Assembly: GCA_003453455.1 (NCBI GenBank)
Contig: DMLG01000004.1
Span: 1-15,759 of the forward strand
Source: Clostridiales bacterium
Lineage (GTDB): Bacteria > Bacillota > Clostridia > UBA1381
Length of the DNA: 15,759 nt
Reading direction: 5' to 3'
The notes below the pieces were generated by a model. That model was not told where the DNA came from, ran no database searches, and saw only the letters and a list, made by a program, of their open reading frames with translations. Positions within the stretch are counted from its first letter, which is position 1; each line of letters opens with the position of its first letter. Below are positions 7,581 through 14,676 of the stretch, piece after piece. A program made the position numbers and the translations under genes.

Positions 7581-8738
7581 TTAATCATTTTTTGTCTTGA
7601 AGAATGACGGTACATTTACGCTGTCCATACCCTTTTTCAAGGTTCTTGAAAAAATGGCGTCATCATCATTTACAGGAGAAAATGACGGCGTGCGTGATCC
7701 AAAGTCAGGGGTCTTTGGCATACCTGGGATAATCGGCTCCGATTTCACTCCCCTTTTATTCTTTGCATTAAGTCCTGTTGCAATCAAGGTAACCTTGATT
7801 TCGTCCTTCATATTCTCATCAACAGCTGTTCCCACAATGATTGTAGCATCTTGGGAAACCATTTCACGCACAATGGAGGAAACCTCTCCCATATCAACAA
7901 GTGAGAACTCGGTTCCGCCCGTTATGTTCAAAAGCACATTATGCGCACCTGCAATACTTGTTTCCAAAAGCGGAGATTCGATTGCCGCTCTTACAGCATC
8001 CTGCGCAGCATTTTCGCCTTTTCCGATACCAATTCCCATATGTGCAACTCCCGAATCACGCATAACCGTGCTTACATCGGCAAAGTCACAGCTTATGATA
8101 CCGTTTTGTGCAATAACCTCAATTATACCTTCAACGCCCTGTCTCAAAACTTCATCAGCAAGCCTGAAAGAATCGGTTATTGAAATCTTCTTGTCAGCGG
8201 TTTTCAAAAGCAAATCGTTAGGTATTGTTACTATTGCATCAACATTTGCTGCCAGGTTTTCTATTCCCTGCTCTGCATTTCTTGCTCTTTGAGGACCTTC
8301 AAAGAAAAACGGTTTGGTTACAACAGCAACGGTAAGTATTCCCATATCCTTTGCAAGCTTTGCTATAACAGGGGCTGCTCCTGTACCTGTTCCGCCGCCC
8401 ATACCTGCGGTTATAAATACCATTTCTGTATTTTCCAAAAGCTCTTTTATTGCGTTTTCTGTTTCCTCTGCGGCTTTTTGACCGATTTCAGGCTTTGCGC
8501 CCGCACCAAGTCCCTGTGTGAGCCTTGCGCCTATCTGCAATGCGATAGGTGCTTTGACAGTTTTCAGTTGCTGCAAGTCTGTATTTACTGCGATAAATTC
8601 CGCCTTTGCAACATTTGCCTCAATCATACGGTCAACAGCGTTATTTCCGCCGCCTCCTATGCCTATAACCTTAATTCTTGCGCCGTCTGTGGGCTGTGTA
8701 ACAGCCGTTTCAGGGGTGCGCTCTATATTGTTATCCAT
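7581..8738 (-). CDS. ftsZ: Cell division protein FtsZ
   Basis: FtsZ is the tubulin-like GTPase that forms the cytokinetic ring. The 385-residue product has the nucleotide-binding GGGGNNAVDRM segment (28-38), the tubulin signature GGGTGTGAAP (114-123), and a conserved C-terminal peptide ending VPSFFKTKND, which contacts membrane tethers such as FtsA or SepF. Between the globular domain and this tail is a short variable linker (about 330-370). The T7 synergy loop reads QNGIISCDFADV: both catalytic-loop aspartates are present (218 and 221), but the usual asparagine is serine (216). The ATG has AGGAGG eight bases upstream. The gene follows divIB after 114 bases and has its own promoter. ftsA, which often precedes ftsZ, is absent here. 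Confidence 0.97.
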   Translation of the reverse strand: MDNNIERTPETAVTQPTDGARIKVIGIGGGGNNAVDRMIEANVAKAEFIAVNTDLQQLKTVKAPIALQIGARLTQGLGAGAKPEIGQKAAEETENAIKELLENTEMVFITAGMGGGTGTGAAPVIAKLAKDMGILTVAVVTKPFFFEGPQRARNAEQGIENLAANVDAIVTIPNDLLLKTADKKISITDSFRLADEVLRQGVEGIIEVIAQNGIISCDFADVSTVMRDSGVAHMGIGIGKGENAAQDAVRAAIESPLLETSIAGAHNVLLNITGGTEFSLVDMGEVSSIVREMVSQDATIIVGTAVDENMKDEIKVTLIATGLNAKNKRGVKSEPIIPGMPKTPDFGSRTPSFSPVNDDDAIFSRTLKKGMDSVNVPSFFKTKND

Positions 8739-8781
8739 ATACTGTCCTCCTTAGTTAATAATCTTACAAATATACACTTTT

Positions 8782-8810
8782 ATTTTACTATGTTTTTTTG
8801 ATTATTTCAA
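8782..8810 (-). promoter_or_regulatory. Promoter upstream of ftsZ
   Basis: On the minus strand, TTGAAA (8810-8805), a 17-base spacer and TAAAAT (8787-8782) form a sigma-A-type promoter with one mismatch in each box. It lies in the 114-base AT-rich gap between divIB and ftsZ, about 45-50 bases before the ATG. This would let ftsZ be expressed apart from murA-divIB. Confidence 0.65.
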
Positions 8811-8852
8811 TAGTTATTTTGTATTTTTTTGAAAAAACCTGTTTTTTATTTT

Positions 8853-9647
8853 TTAAGGTGTGTATATCGCTTTGCCCGTTGTGGATAGATTTATTGTTCC
8901 GCGCGAATTTTCCGTTAGTTTATTGGAATTTACCGCTTCTTTAAACAGGGCGAGCTTGCGCTGAAAATCTATGTGCGTACCGCATATAACATCAAGCCTT
9001 CCCTGATAATTAAAGGTAATATTTGTCATATCCGCAAAGGACATTACTGTTATATCGCCAATTATCCCCGCCTTTTCCATAGTTTCTATGCAGGACATAA
9101 CCGTTTTCTGCGTCTCTTCATCTTTAAAGGCTATTGTATCACCTGCTTTTGCGGCGTTTATCTGAACGCCCTCCATAACAGGCACGCCTTCAAGCTTTTC
9201 ACTTGCTATTTCAAGCACCTTGCCAAGTTTATCAACCACAGCAAAGCCACCTGAAGCCTCAGCCTGAAATGCAGGCACGCACTCCTTTATATTAACCGTT
9301 ATCGTCGGCGGAAAGGTCTTTTTCTTTATGGTAACCTTGTCCACATAAGCAAGTTTATAGAGTTTGTTTTTAATTCTGCTTTTGCGGCAGGAAAAAAGAT
9401 TTTTGCCGGTAATTTCTCCGATTGTGGAGGATATTTCCTCGCTTGAAATGTGGTTATTACCCTCAATTTTTACATTTTTTATATTAAAAAACGGTGTGAA
9501 AAACATAACGATAAGCACAGCAACAAGAGCAAGAAAGGAAAAAAATGCAATTCTTCTCATTTTTTGCTCTCTTATGCGCTTTTTTCGTCTTTGGTCATGC
9601 CGAGCCTGAATATTGCCCGCGCCTTGCCGTTTTGCCATAACGCTCAC
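8853..9647 (-). CDS. divIB: Cell division protein DivIB/FtsQ
   Basis: The 264-residue protein has a bitopic divisome layout. A basic cytoplasmic N-terminus (about 1-32, with QRRKKRIREQKMRR) precedes one membrane helix (about 33-50). A POTRA domain begins at FNIKNVKIEGNNHISSEEI and includes the KKTFPPTITVNIKE segment, and a beta domain follows. In Gram-positives DivIB partners DivIC and FtsL at the septum and helps activate septal peptidoglycan synthesis. The start shown is GTG at 9647, overlapping the murA stop as GTGA. An ATG three codons in (9638, giving MAKRQ) is equally possible, since the ribosome site is weak (GGAAAG). It lies between murA and ftsZ, as in other division and wall clusters. 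Confidence 0.9.
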   Translation of the reverse strand: MSVMAKRQGAGNIQARHDQRRKKRIREQKMRRIAFFSFLALVAVLIVMFFTPFFNIKNVKIEGNNHISSEEISSTIGEITGKNLFSCRKSRIKNKLYKLAYVDKVTIKKKTFPPTITVNIKECVPAFQAEASGGFAVVDKLGKVLEIASEKLEGVPVMEGVQINAAKAGDTIAFKDEETQKTVMSCIETMEKAGIIGDITVMSFADMTNITFNYQGRLDVICGTHIDFQRKLALFKEAVNSNKLTENSRGTINLSTTGKAIYTP

Positions 9648-10897
9648 TCTTTCCGTTTTATGTAAACACCGCAGGAAGAAAGTATTTCTTCTAAATTCTC
9701 ATATCCCCTGTCGATATATTTAACATTCTCTATTTCGGTAACTCCGTCTGCTGCGAGAGCTGCCACAACAAGAGCCGCTCCACCCCTTAAATCAGGCGCT
9801 GTTACTCTTGCCCCCGTCAATGCGCTTTTACCTATCACAACGGCAACCCTGCCGTCCGCCTTGATATCTGCGCCCATTCTGATAAGTTCCTCTATATGTC
9901 TGAATCTATTTTCAAAGATATTTTCCACAAACACACTTGACCCCTCGCATTGCGTTGCAAGCGCCATAAAAGGCGATTGTATGTCTGTGGGAAATCCGGG
10001 ATAGGGCATTGTCTTTATAGTTCCTATACTTTTAAGCCGCTTGGGCGATACCGCCACTATTTTCTGTTTGTCCTGATAAATTTCAGCGCCCATATTCTTT
10101 AAAACGCTGAGCATCGCGCCCATGTGCGTGCTGTCCGCACCTTTTAAAACAACCGTTCCGCCCGATGCCAAGGCACAGGCAAGGTATGTTGCGGAAACTA
10201 TTCTGTCAGGAATAATGGTATGCGCTGCGCTGTAAAGTTTATCCACTCCGCATATGGTTATAAGGTCACTGCCCGCTCCCCTTATCTTTGCCCCCATTCG
10301 GTTAAGAAACCGTTCAAGGTCGGCAATTTCAGGCTCGCGCGCGGCATTATTTATAGTTGTTATACCGTCTGTCATACACGCCGCAAGCATTATGTTTTCC
10401 GTTGCACCCACGCTTGGGAAATCAAGATGTATATCAGCAGGTGTTTTACTTTTGCGAACGCAGTGAATAAAACCGTGCGATTCCGTAATTTCTACGCCAA
10501 GCCTTCTGAGTGCGGAAAGATGTAAATCTATCGGTCTGTTTCCTATTTCACAGCCTCCCGGCATTGAAATCTCCGCTTTTCCAAACCGTGTTATGATTGC
10601 CCCCAAAAATATTATGGAGGAACGCATTTGGCGCATAAGCTCATCAGGTATCGTATACCCCGATATACCGGACGCATCTACTTCAAGGCAGTCCCCTTCA
10701 AAATCAATCCTGCATCCGAGATTTTTTAAAACCTCAATTGTCATATCAACATCACGAAGATGCGGACAATTATAAATAACATTTTTTCCGTCGCTTAAAA
10801 TGGTTGCCGCAAGAATCGGCAAAACGGCATTTTTGGAGCCTTGAACATTTATTTCGCCCTCCATTTTATTGCCGCCTTCTATAATAAATCTGCTCAC
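9644..10897 (-). CDS. murA: UDP-N-acetylglucosamine 1-carboxyvinyltransferase (MurA)
   Basis: MurA transfers enolpyruvate from PEP to UDP-GlcNAc, the first committed step of peptidoglycan synthesis, in the cytoplasm. With GTG at 10897 the product is 417 residues, the usual length. That start has AAGGAGG about seven bases upstream, and the protein then begins MSRFIIEGGNKMEGEINVQGSKNA. The upstream in-frame ATG at 10924 would add nine unlikely residues. Lys22-Asn23 of the substrate site and the active-site Cys116 (PGGCEIGNRPID), the residue alkylated by fosfomycin, are present, so a fosfomycin-sensitive type is expected. Low-GC Gram-positives often carry two MurA paralogues. The location beside divIB-ftsZ does not by itself say which this is. 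It overlaps divIB by four bases. Confidence 0.95.
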   Translation of the reverse strand: MSRFIIEGGNKMEGEINVQGSKNAVLPILAATILSDGKNVIYNCPHLRDVDMTIEVLKNLGCRIDFEGDCLEVDASGISGYTIPDELMRQMRSSIIFLGAIITRFGKAEISMPGGCEIGNRPIDLHLSALRRLGVEITESHGFIHCVRKSKTPADIHLDFPSVGATENIMLAACMTDGITTINNAAREPEIADLERFLNRMGAKIRGAGSDLITICGVDKLYSAAHTIIPDRIVSATYLACALASGGTVVLKGADSTHMGAMLSVLKNMGAEIYQDKQKIVAVSPKRLKSIGTIKTMPYPGFPTDIQSPFMALATQCEGSSVFVENIFENRFRHIEELIRMGADIKADGRVAVVIGKSALTGARVTAPDLRGGAALVVAALAADGVTEIENVKYIDRGYENLEEILSSCGVYIKRKE

Positions 10898-10911
10898 AAA
10901 GCACCCTCCTT

Positions 10912-10956
10912 CACACAATTTCATAATTCATAATATGAAATTTGCAAGGTTGTGTG
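10912..10956 (-). other. Possible leader hairpin before murA
   Basis: In the roughly 80-base untranslated leader of murA, CACACAA (10912-10918) can pair with TTGTGTG (10950-10956), and TTTCAT (10919-10924) with ATGAAA (10935-10940), leaving a bulge on one side. The structure ends just before the AAGGAGG site. It has no T-run and is not a terminator. It could affect ribosome access or simply be incidental in AT-rich DNA. Confidence 0.35.
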
Positions 10957-10982
10957 CCTTTTTACAGCTACCATACTAACCT

Positions 10983-11011
10983 ATTATATCTTAAATAACT
11001 CTATTTGTCAA
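10983..11011 (-). promoter_or_regulatory. Consensus sigma-A promoter of murA-divIB(-ftsZ)
   Basis: On the minus strand, TTGACA (11011-11006), a 17-base spacer and TATAAT (10988-10983) are a perfect match to the housekeeping consensus. The -35 box lies inside the last codons of trmD. No convincing terminator separates trmD from murA, so murA may receive both read-through and its own strong transcription. Confidence 0.9.
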
Positions 11012-11729
11012 ATTTCGCGAGAAAACGCCTGTCCTCCTCTGACAAATTTGCCTTGTCCAAAAGGTCAGGGCGTTTTTTCAGCGTCACCGCAAGTGCCTGC
11101 TCGCGTTTCCATTTTTCTATATTTTTATGATGACCTGAAATGAGTATTTCAGGAATTTTTCTACCCATAAATTCCTGCGGATGAGTGTACTGCGGATACT
11201 CCAAAAGCCCATCAAAATGACTTTCATCACCGTATGACTTTTCGTTTGCCAAAACACCGGGAATCATACGGCTAACCGCATCTATTACCGCCATTGCAGG
11301 AATTTCTCCGCCTGTTAAAACGAAGTCGCCTATCGATATTTCCTCGTCAACAATCATATCTAAAACTCTTTGGTCAACACCCTCATAATGACCGCAAAGC
11401 AGTACTATTTCGTCCATTTGCGCAAGTTCCTTTGCACGCTCTTGGCTAAAAACCTTGCCCTGTGGCGACAAATATACAGTATGCGGTTTATTTTTCTTGT
11501 CCTTTGCTATGCTCATATATGCGTCATAAATAGGCTGAGGCGTCATAAGCATACCGCCGCCTCCCGAAAAGGGATAATCGTCGGTTTTTCTGTGCTTATT
11601 CTTAGAAAAATCACGGATATTGACAAGATTAAGCTCCAAAAGTCCATTATCCTGCGCTCTTCCGATAATGCTGTCCCCCAATACTGCGCTCAGCATATCC
11701 GGAAAAAGCGTTAAAACATCAAATTTCAT
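11001..11729 (-). CDS. trmD: tRNA (guanine37-N1)-methyltransferase TrmD
   Basis: TrmD methylates G37 next to the anticodon of a set of tRNAs using SAM, which prevents +1 frameshifting. The 242-residue protein shows the family pattern throughout: MKFDVLTLFPDM at the start, PFSGGGGMLM (53-62), and the SPOUT knot loops LLCGHYEGVDQR (110-121) and IGDFVLTGGE (133-142). Asp150 and Arg154 follow in VIDAVSRMIPGVL, then the ESHFDGLLEYPQYTHP substrate-side segment. Its start overlaps the rimM stop by one base (TGATG). In many Firmicutes rplS follows trmD, but here the next gene on the strand is murA. Confidence 0.96.
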   Translation of the reverse strand: MKFDVLTLFPDMLSAVLGDSIIGRAQDNGLLELNLVNIRDFSKNKHRKTDDYPFSGGGGMLMTPQPIYDAYMSIAKDKKNKPHTVYLSPQGKVFSQERAKELAQMDEIVLLCGHYEGVDQRVLDMIVDEEISIGDFVLTGGEIPAMAVIDAVSRMIPGVLANEKSYGDESHFDGLLEYPQYTHPQEFMGRKIPEILISGHHKNIEKWKREQALAVTLKKRPDLLDKANLSEEDRRFLAKFDK

Positions 11730-12226
11730 CAGTCTTCAAGCCCCTCAGGGATTTTTATAACAATCTTCTTATTTTCTATGTCAACCTGCTTTACCACACC
11801 GTCAATGATTGGCACAAGCAGATTTTTTGCATTTTCTCTTTTTATATCATAAACATCATTTGAGCCTGTGGAAAAAACATCGCATAATATACCGATTTTT
11901 TCGCCACTTTCGGAAAAAACCTCACAATTCAGAAGGTCCGCTATATAAAACACATTTTCGGGAAGCTCGCCCATTTCCGATTTTGGCAGATAAAGCACCG
12001 CATTTTTGTACCGCTCCGCCTCCTCAATTGAATTTATCTCGCGGAACTTTACAATTATATTGTTTTTCTGATACTTTATCCCCTCAATATTCAGTTTTTT
12101 GTCTTCCCTTGTTAGCACATAGGAAAAACTTTCAAAATCGTCGGGCGAATTTGTCCACGCCGAAATTTTAACCTCGCCTCTGAGTCCATGAGTATTGATG
12201 ATTTTTCCGATTTCCAACCAATCCAT
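11729..12226 (-). CDS. rimM: Ribosome maturation factor RimM
   Basis: RimM binds ribosomal protein S19 and assists maturation of the 30S head. ATG at 12226 gives 165 residues beginning MDWLEIGKIINTHGLRGEVKI, the canonical RimM start. AAGGA lies about 9 bases upstream. A TTG six codons earlier is less likely. The N-terminal beta-barrel runs to about residue 85, followed by a PRC-barrel domain with the segments VFYIADLLNCEVFSESGEKIG and KNLLVPIIDGVVKQVDIENKKIVI. It lies between khpA and trmD in the standard order, but the 72-base gap from khpA is filled by a long hairpin. Confidence 0.94.
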   Translation of the reverse strand: MDWLEIGKIINTHGLRGEVKISAWTNSPDDFESFSYVLTREDKKLNIEGIKYQKNNIIVKFREINSIEEAERYKNAVLYLPKSEMGELPENVFYIADLLNCEVFSESGEKIGILCDVFSTGSNDVYDIKRENAKNLLVPIIDGVVKQVDIENKKIVIKIPEGLED

Positions 12227-12253
12227 TTCAGAAATTCCTTTCAAATAATGCGT

Positions 12254-12297
12254 TTTATATTAAAATAAGTGCCTTATGACACTCATTTTAATATAAA
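12254..12297 (-). other. Long intercistronic hairpin between khpA and rimM
   Basis: Bases 12254-12266 and 12285-12297 are perfect 13-bp inverted repeats rich in A/T. After one A-C mismatch, four more pairs (12268-12271 with 12280-12283) extend the stem to 18 positions with an 8-base loop. It fills the gap after the khpA stop and before the rimM ribosome site. No T-run follows on the minus strand, so it is more likely a processing or stability element than a terminator. Confidence 0.7.
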
Positions 12298-12298
12298 C

Positions 12299-12529
12299 TT
12301 ATTGAACAATATCAACCGTCACATGCTTGTTTTCAATGCTTGCGGCGGCTTTTACAACTGTTCGGATTGCCTTTGCAATCCTTCCCTGTTTTCCTATAAC
12401 CTTGCCCATATCCCCGTCTGCAACGCGGAGTTCCAAGGTCACATCATCACCGTTTTCAATCTCTGTTACGCTGACCTCGTCAGGGTTTTCCACCAATGCT
12501 TTTGCAATGATTTCCAATACTTCTTTCAT
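12299..12529 (-). CDS. khpA: KH-domain RNA-binding protein KhpA (YlqC family)
   Basis: This 76-residue protein is essentially one KH domain with the RNA-contact loop GKQG in MGKVIGKQGRIAKAIRTVVKAAA. KhpA binds RNA, often as a heterodimer with KhpB (Jag/EloR), and affects cell elongation and division in Streptococcus and other Firmicutes. The N-terminal KEVLEIIAKALVENPDEVSV helix-strand pattern and the full length match the family. It sits between rpsP and rimM as in Bacillus and Clostridium. No KhpB gene is in the window. Confidence 0.92.
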   Translation of the reverse strand: MKEVLEIIAKALVENPDEVSVTEIENGDDVTLELRVADGDMGKVIGKQGRIAKAIRTVVKAAASIENKHVTVDIVQ

Positions 12530-12563
12530 AGTCTGTTTCCTTTCACAAAACTAATGCTGCATC

Positions 12564-12806
12564 TTACAGAATGCCCTGCTTTTTCAAAAGAGCCTTTACA
12601 GTATCGGTAGGTTGTGCGCCATTTGCAATCCATTTCTTTGCTAGTATCGAATCAATATTAACCGTTGCAGGATTTGTAAGCGGATTGTATGTGCCGATTT
12701 CCTCGATAAATCTTCCGTCTCTCGGATATCTTCCGTCCGCAACAACAACTCTGTAAAAAGGAGCCTTTTTCGCGCCCATTCTTCTAAGTCTGATTTTTAC
12801 TGCCAT
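12564..12806 (-). CDS. rpsP: 30S ribosomal protein S16
   Basis: S16 is a small assembly protein of the 30S body. The 80-residue product starting at ATG 12806 reads [21 protein letters not shown], the family signature, followed by [19 protein letters not shown]. Tandem ATG codons (12809 and 12806) follow a GGGAGGTG site, so the product could carry one extra Met. A GTG at 12815 is inside the ribosome-site region and is unlikely. It lies 52 bases after ffh and 34 before khpA. Length is typical (about 80-90). Confidence 0.96.
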   Translation of the reverse strand: MAVKIRLRRMGAKKAPFYRVVVADGRYPRDGRFIEEIGTYNPLTNPATVNIDSILAKKWIANGAQPTDTVKALLKKQGIL

Positions 12807-12858
12807 CATTTTCACCTCCCCTAAAAGTTTCTTTTGTATATAAAGTTCCGTTTAGAAC

Positions 12859-14211
12859 TTAATACCTCTTGCCAAATTTCTTCATTCTTTTGAGCATCTT
12901 CGCCTGTTTTCCGCCGGAAAATTGTTTCATCATATTACGCATCTGCTCAAACTGCTTTAAAAGCTCGTTCACATCTTGTACGCGCGTTCCGCTGCCTTTT
13001 GCAATACGCACCTTTCGGCTTGCCGCAATAATTTTCGGATTTTCCCGCTCATAAGGTGTCATAGACTGTATTATTGCCTCTGTGCGCTTCATCCTTCTTT
13101 CGCTGTCCGCCTCATCTATTTTGTCAAGCATTTTGCGGTCAACGCCTGGCATCATTCCAATTAACTTAGTGATTGAGCCCATCTTTTTTATCTGCGAGAG
13201 CTGTCCCAAAAAATCTTCAAGATTAAAGGTCTGACTGCGTATTTTTTGTTCAAGCTCCTGCGCCTCTTTCTCGTCGGCAACCTCCTGCGCTTTATCTATA
13301 AGCGTCATAACATCGCCCATACCGAGAATTCTGCCTGCCATACGGTCAGGGTAAAACGCTTCAAGCTCAGGCAGTTTCTCTCCTGACGATACAAATTTTA
13401 TCGGCTTTCCTGTTACCGCCTTTACCGAAAGCGCGGCACCGCCTCGCGCGTCGCCGTCAATTTTTGACAGAATTACACCTGTTATTCCGAGTCTTTTGTT
13501 AAAGTTCTCCGCAACATTTACCGCATCCTGACCTATCATTGCGTCAAGCACAAGCAGAATTTCCGACGGATTTACCTCCGATTTTATCTTTTCCAGTTCC
13601 TCCATAAGCTCTTCGTCTATATGGAGCCGCCCTGCTGTATCAAGTATCACAGGGTCATTTCCATGTTTTTTTGCGTGCTCTATCGCATTTTTTGCAATAG
13701 TTACGGGGTTTTCATCAGTTCCCATTTGGAATACCGCAACATCTATCTGACTTCCCAAAACTTCAAGCTGCTTTATCGCCGCAGGCCGGTAAACATCGCA
13801 CGCAACCAAAAGCGGCCGTTTATCCATTGTTTTGCGCATATTAAGTGCAAGTTTTGCCGATGCCGTTGTTTTTCCCGCACCTTGCAGACCGCACATCATA
13901 ATGACTGTGGGCGGAGTTTTTGCAAATTCTATCCTCGCATTTTCCGAGCCCATAAGCTCGGCAAGTTCTTCGCGCACAGTTTTTAGAATATTTTGCGCAG
14001 GCGTAAGGCTTTCCATTACTTCCTGGCTCATAACCTTCTCGGAAACCCGCGAAATAAAATCTTTAACTACCTTGAAATTTACATCCGCCTCCAAAAGCGC
14101 AAGTTTTACCTCGCGCATTGCGTCTTTAACATCTTTTTCGGTAATCTTTACCTTTCCTCTTAAATTTTTGAATACTCCCGTAAGTTTCTCACCGAGATTT
14201 TCAAATGCCAA
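12859..14211 (-). CDS. ffh: Signal recognition particle protein Ffh
   Basis: Ffh binds SRP RNA and signal sequences of nascent membrane and secreted proteins and docks with FtsY. The start is TTG at 14211: AAGGAGG lies eight bases upstream, partly formed by the ylxM stop, and the protein then begins MAFENLGEKLTGVFKNLRGK as in the family. This gives 450 residues, the usual length. A TTG at 14241 would add ten unlikely residues. The N domain covers about 1-90. The G domain has GLQGAGKT (108-115), DTAGR (191-195) and SKIDGDARGGAAL. The methionine-rich M domain (about 300-450) ends in a basic tail (KMLKRMKKFGKRY). The SRP RNA gene is not in the window. Confidence 0.96.
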   Translation of the reverse strand: MAFENLGEKLTGVFKNLRGKVKITEKDVKDAMREVKLALLEADVNFKVVKDFISRVSEKVMSQEVMESLTPAQNILKTVREELAELMGSENARIEFAKTPPTVIMMCGLQGAGKTTASAKLALNMRKTMDKRPLLVACDVYRPAAIKQLEVLGSQIDVAVFQMGTDENPVTIAKNAIEHAKKHGNDPVILDTAGRLHIDEELMEELEKIKSEVNPSEILLVLDAMIGQDAVNVAENFNKRLGITGVILSKIDGDARGGAALSVKAVTGKPIKFVSSGEKLPELEAFYPDRMAGRILGMGDVMTLIDKAQEVADEKEAQELEQKIRSQTFNLEDFLGQLSQIKKMGSITKLIGMMPGVDRKMLDKIDEADSERRMKRTEAIIQSMTPYERENPKIIAASRKVRIAKGSGTRVQDVNELLKQFEQMRNMMKQFSGGKQAKMLKRMKKFGKRY

Positions 14212-14224
14212 CGGGCCTACCTCC

Positions 14225-14560
14225 TTACAAAAGTTTTTCAATTTCCTCTATTTTTTTGAGCAGATTCATTTTATCTTCGCTTTGACAAAGGTTTTCCACT
14301 ATTTCCCTTGCCTCTTTTGACAGCTTGCTTATCCCCGAAAAGCGGGTAAGCATACCAAGCTTTTCCTCAAACTCTTTAAGGTGCGCCTCTCCCTGCTTTA
14401 TAAAAGCACGGACGCCCTGGCGTGAAACCTGCATATCCTCCGCAATTTCCGCAAGAGATAAATCCTCGTTATAATAAAGTTCAAGCGCCCTCTTTTGCTT
14501 CTCCGTTAAGAGGTCTCCGTAAAAATCAAGCAAAACTCCCTCTTGCAAATTTTTTGCCAT
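14225..14560 (-). CDS. ylxM: YlxM/p13 family putative DNA-binding protein
   Basis: This 111-residue protein starts MAKNLQEGVLLDFYGDLLTEKQKRALELYYNEDLSLAEIAEDMQVSRQGVRAF when its segments are read in order. It has a sigma-70 region-4-like helix-turn-helix at about 20-62. The C-terminal third is a charged helix. YlxM sits next to ffh in most Firmicutes and has been linked to SRP function in Streptococcus. Its biochemical role is not settled, and DNA binding is predicted from the fold. It is the first gene of the ffh operon, 13 bases before the ffh TTG. The ribosome site is weak (AAGG about 11 bases upstream). Confidence 0.9.
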   Translation of the reverse strand: MAKNLQEGVLLDFYGDLLTEKQKRALELYYNEDLSLAEIAEDMQVSRQGVRAFIKQGEAHLKEFEEKLGMLTRFSGISKLSKEAREIVENLCQSEDKMNLLKKIEEIEKLL

Positions 14561-14604
14561 ACCGCACCGCCTTATGTGTAAACCAAAAAAACTTTACAGG
14601 CGCT

Positions 14605-14633
14605 ATTTTATCACCCATTCTACTTTTTGTCAA
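14605..14633 (-). promoter_or_regulatory. Promoter of the ylxM-ffh-rpsP-khpA-rimM-trmD operon
   Basis: On the minus strand, TTGACA (14633-14628), a 17-base spacer and TAAAAT (14610-14605) form a near-consensus sigma-A promoter, about 40-45 bases before the ylxM ATG. It lies just downstream of the terminator of the preceding gene. Confidence 0.85.
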
Positions 14634-14644
14634 CAGTTTTTTAA

Positions 14645-14674
14645 AAAAAGATGCGCTGCATTGCGCATCTTTTT
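14645..14674 (-). terminator. Rho-independent terminator of the nucleotidyltransferase gene
   Basis: A 12-bp stem pairs 14645-14656 with 14663-14674 around a 6-base loop. On the minus strand the GC core GATGCGC is followed by a run of seven T. It begins 2 bases after the stop of the upstream gene and separates that gene from the ylxM operon promoter. Confidence 0.9.
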
Positions 14675-14676
14675 CA

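Noticed and set aside
7597..8292. 231-codon open frame on the plus strand
   Set aside because: It lies wholly antisense to ftsZ, has no recognisable protein motif and uses a serine/threonine/alanine-rich composition typical of a shadow of the coding strand.
8289..8801. 170-codon cysteine/tyrosine-rich plus-strand frame
   Set aside because: Antisense to ftsZ and its promoter. The Cys and Tyr content is a reading-frame artefact of the opposite coding strand.
8828..8850. A/T hairpin after divIB as a possible terminator
   Set aside because: The stem is only about six A-T pairs with a tiny loop and no following T-run on the minus strand, too weak to call.
10925..10982. Possible terminator after trmD
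   Set aside because: AAGG/CCTT and the AT-rich inverted repeats here are short or lack a T-run. The larger pairing is better viewed as a murA leader structure.
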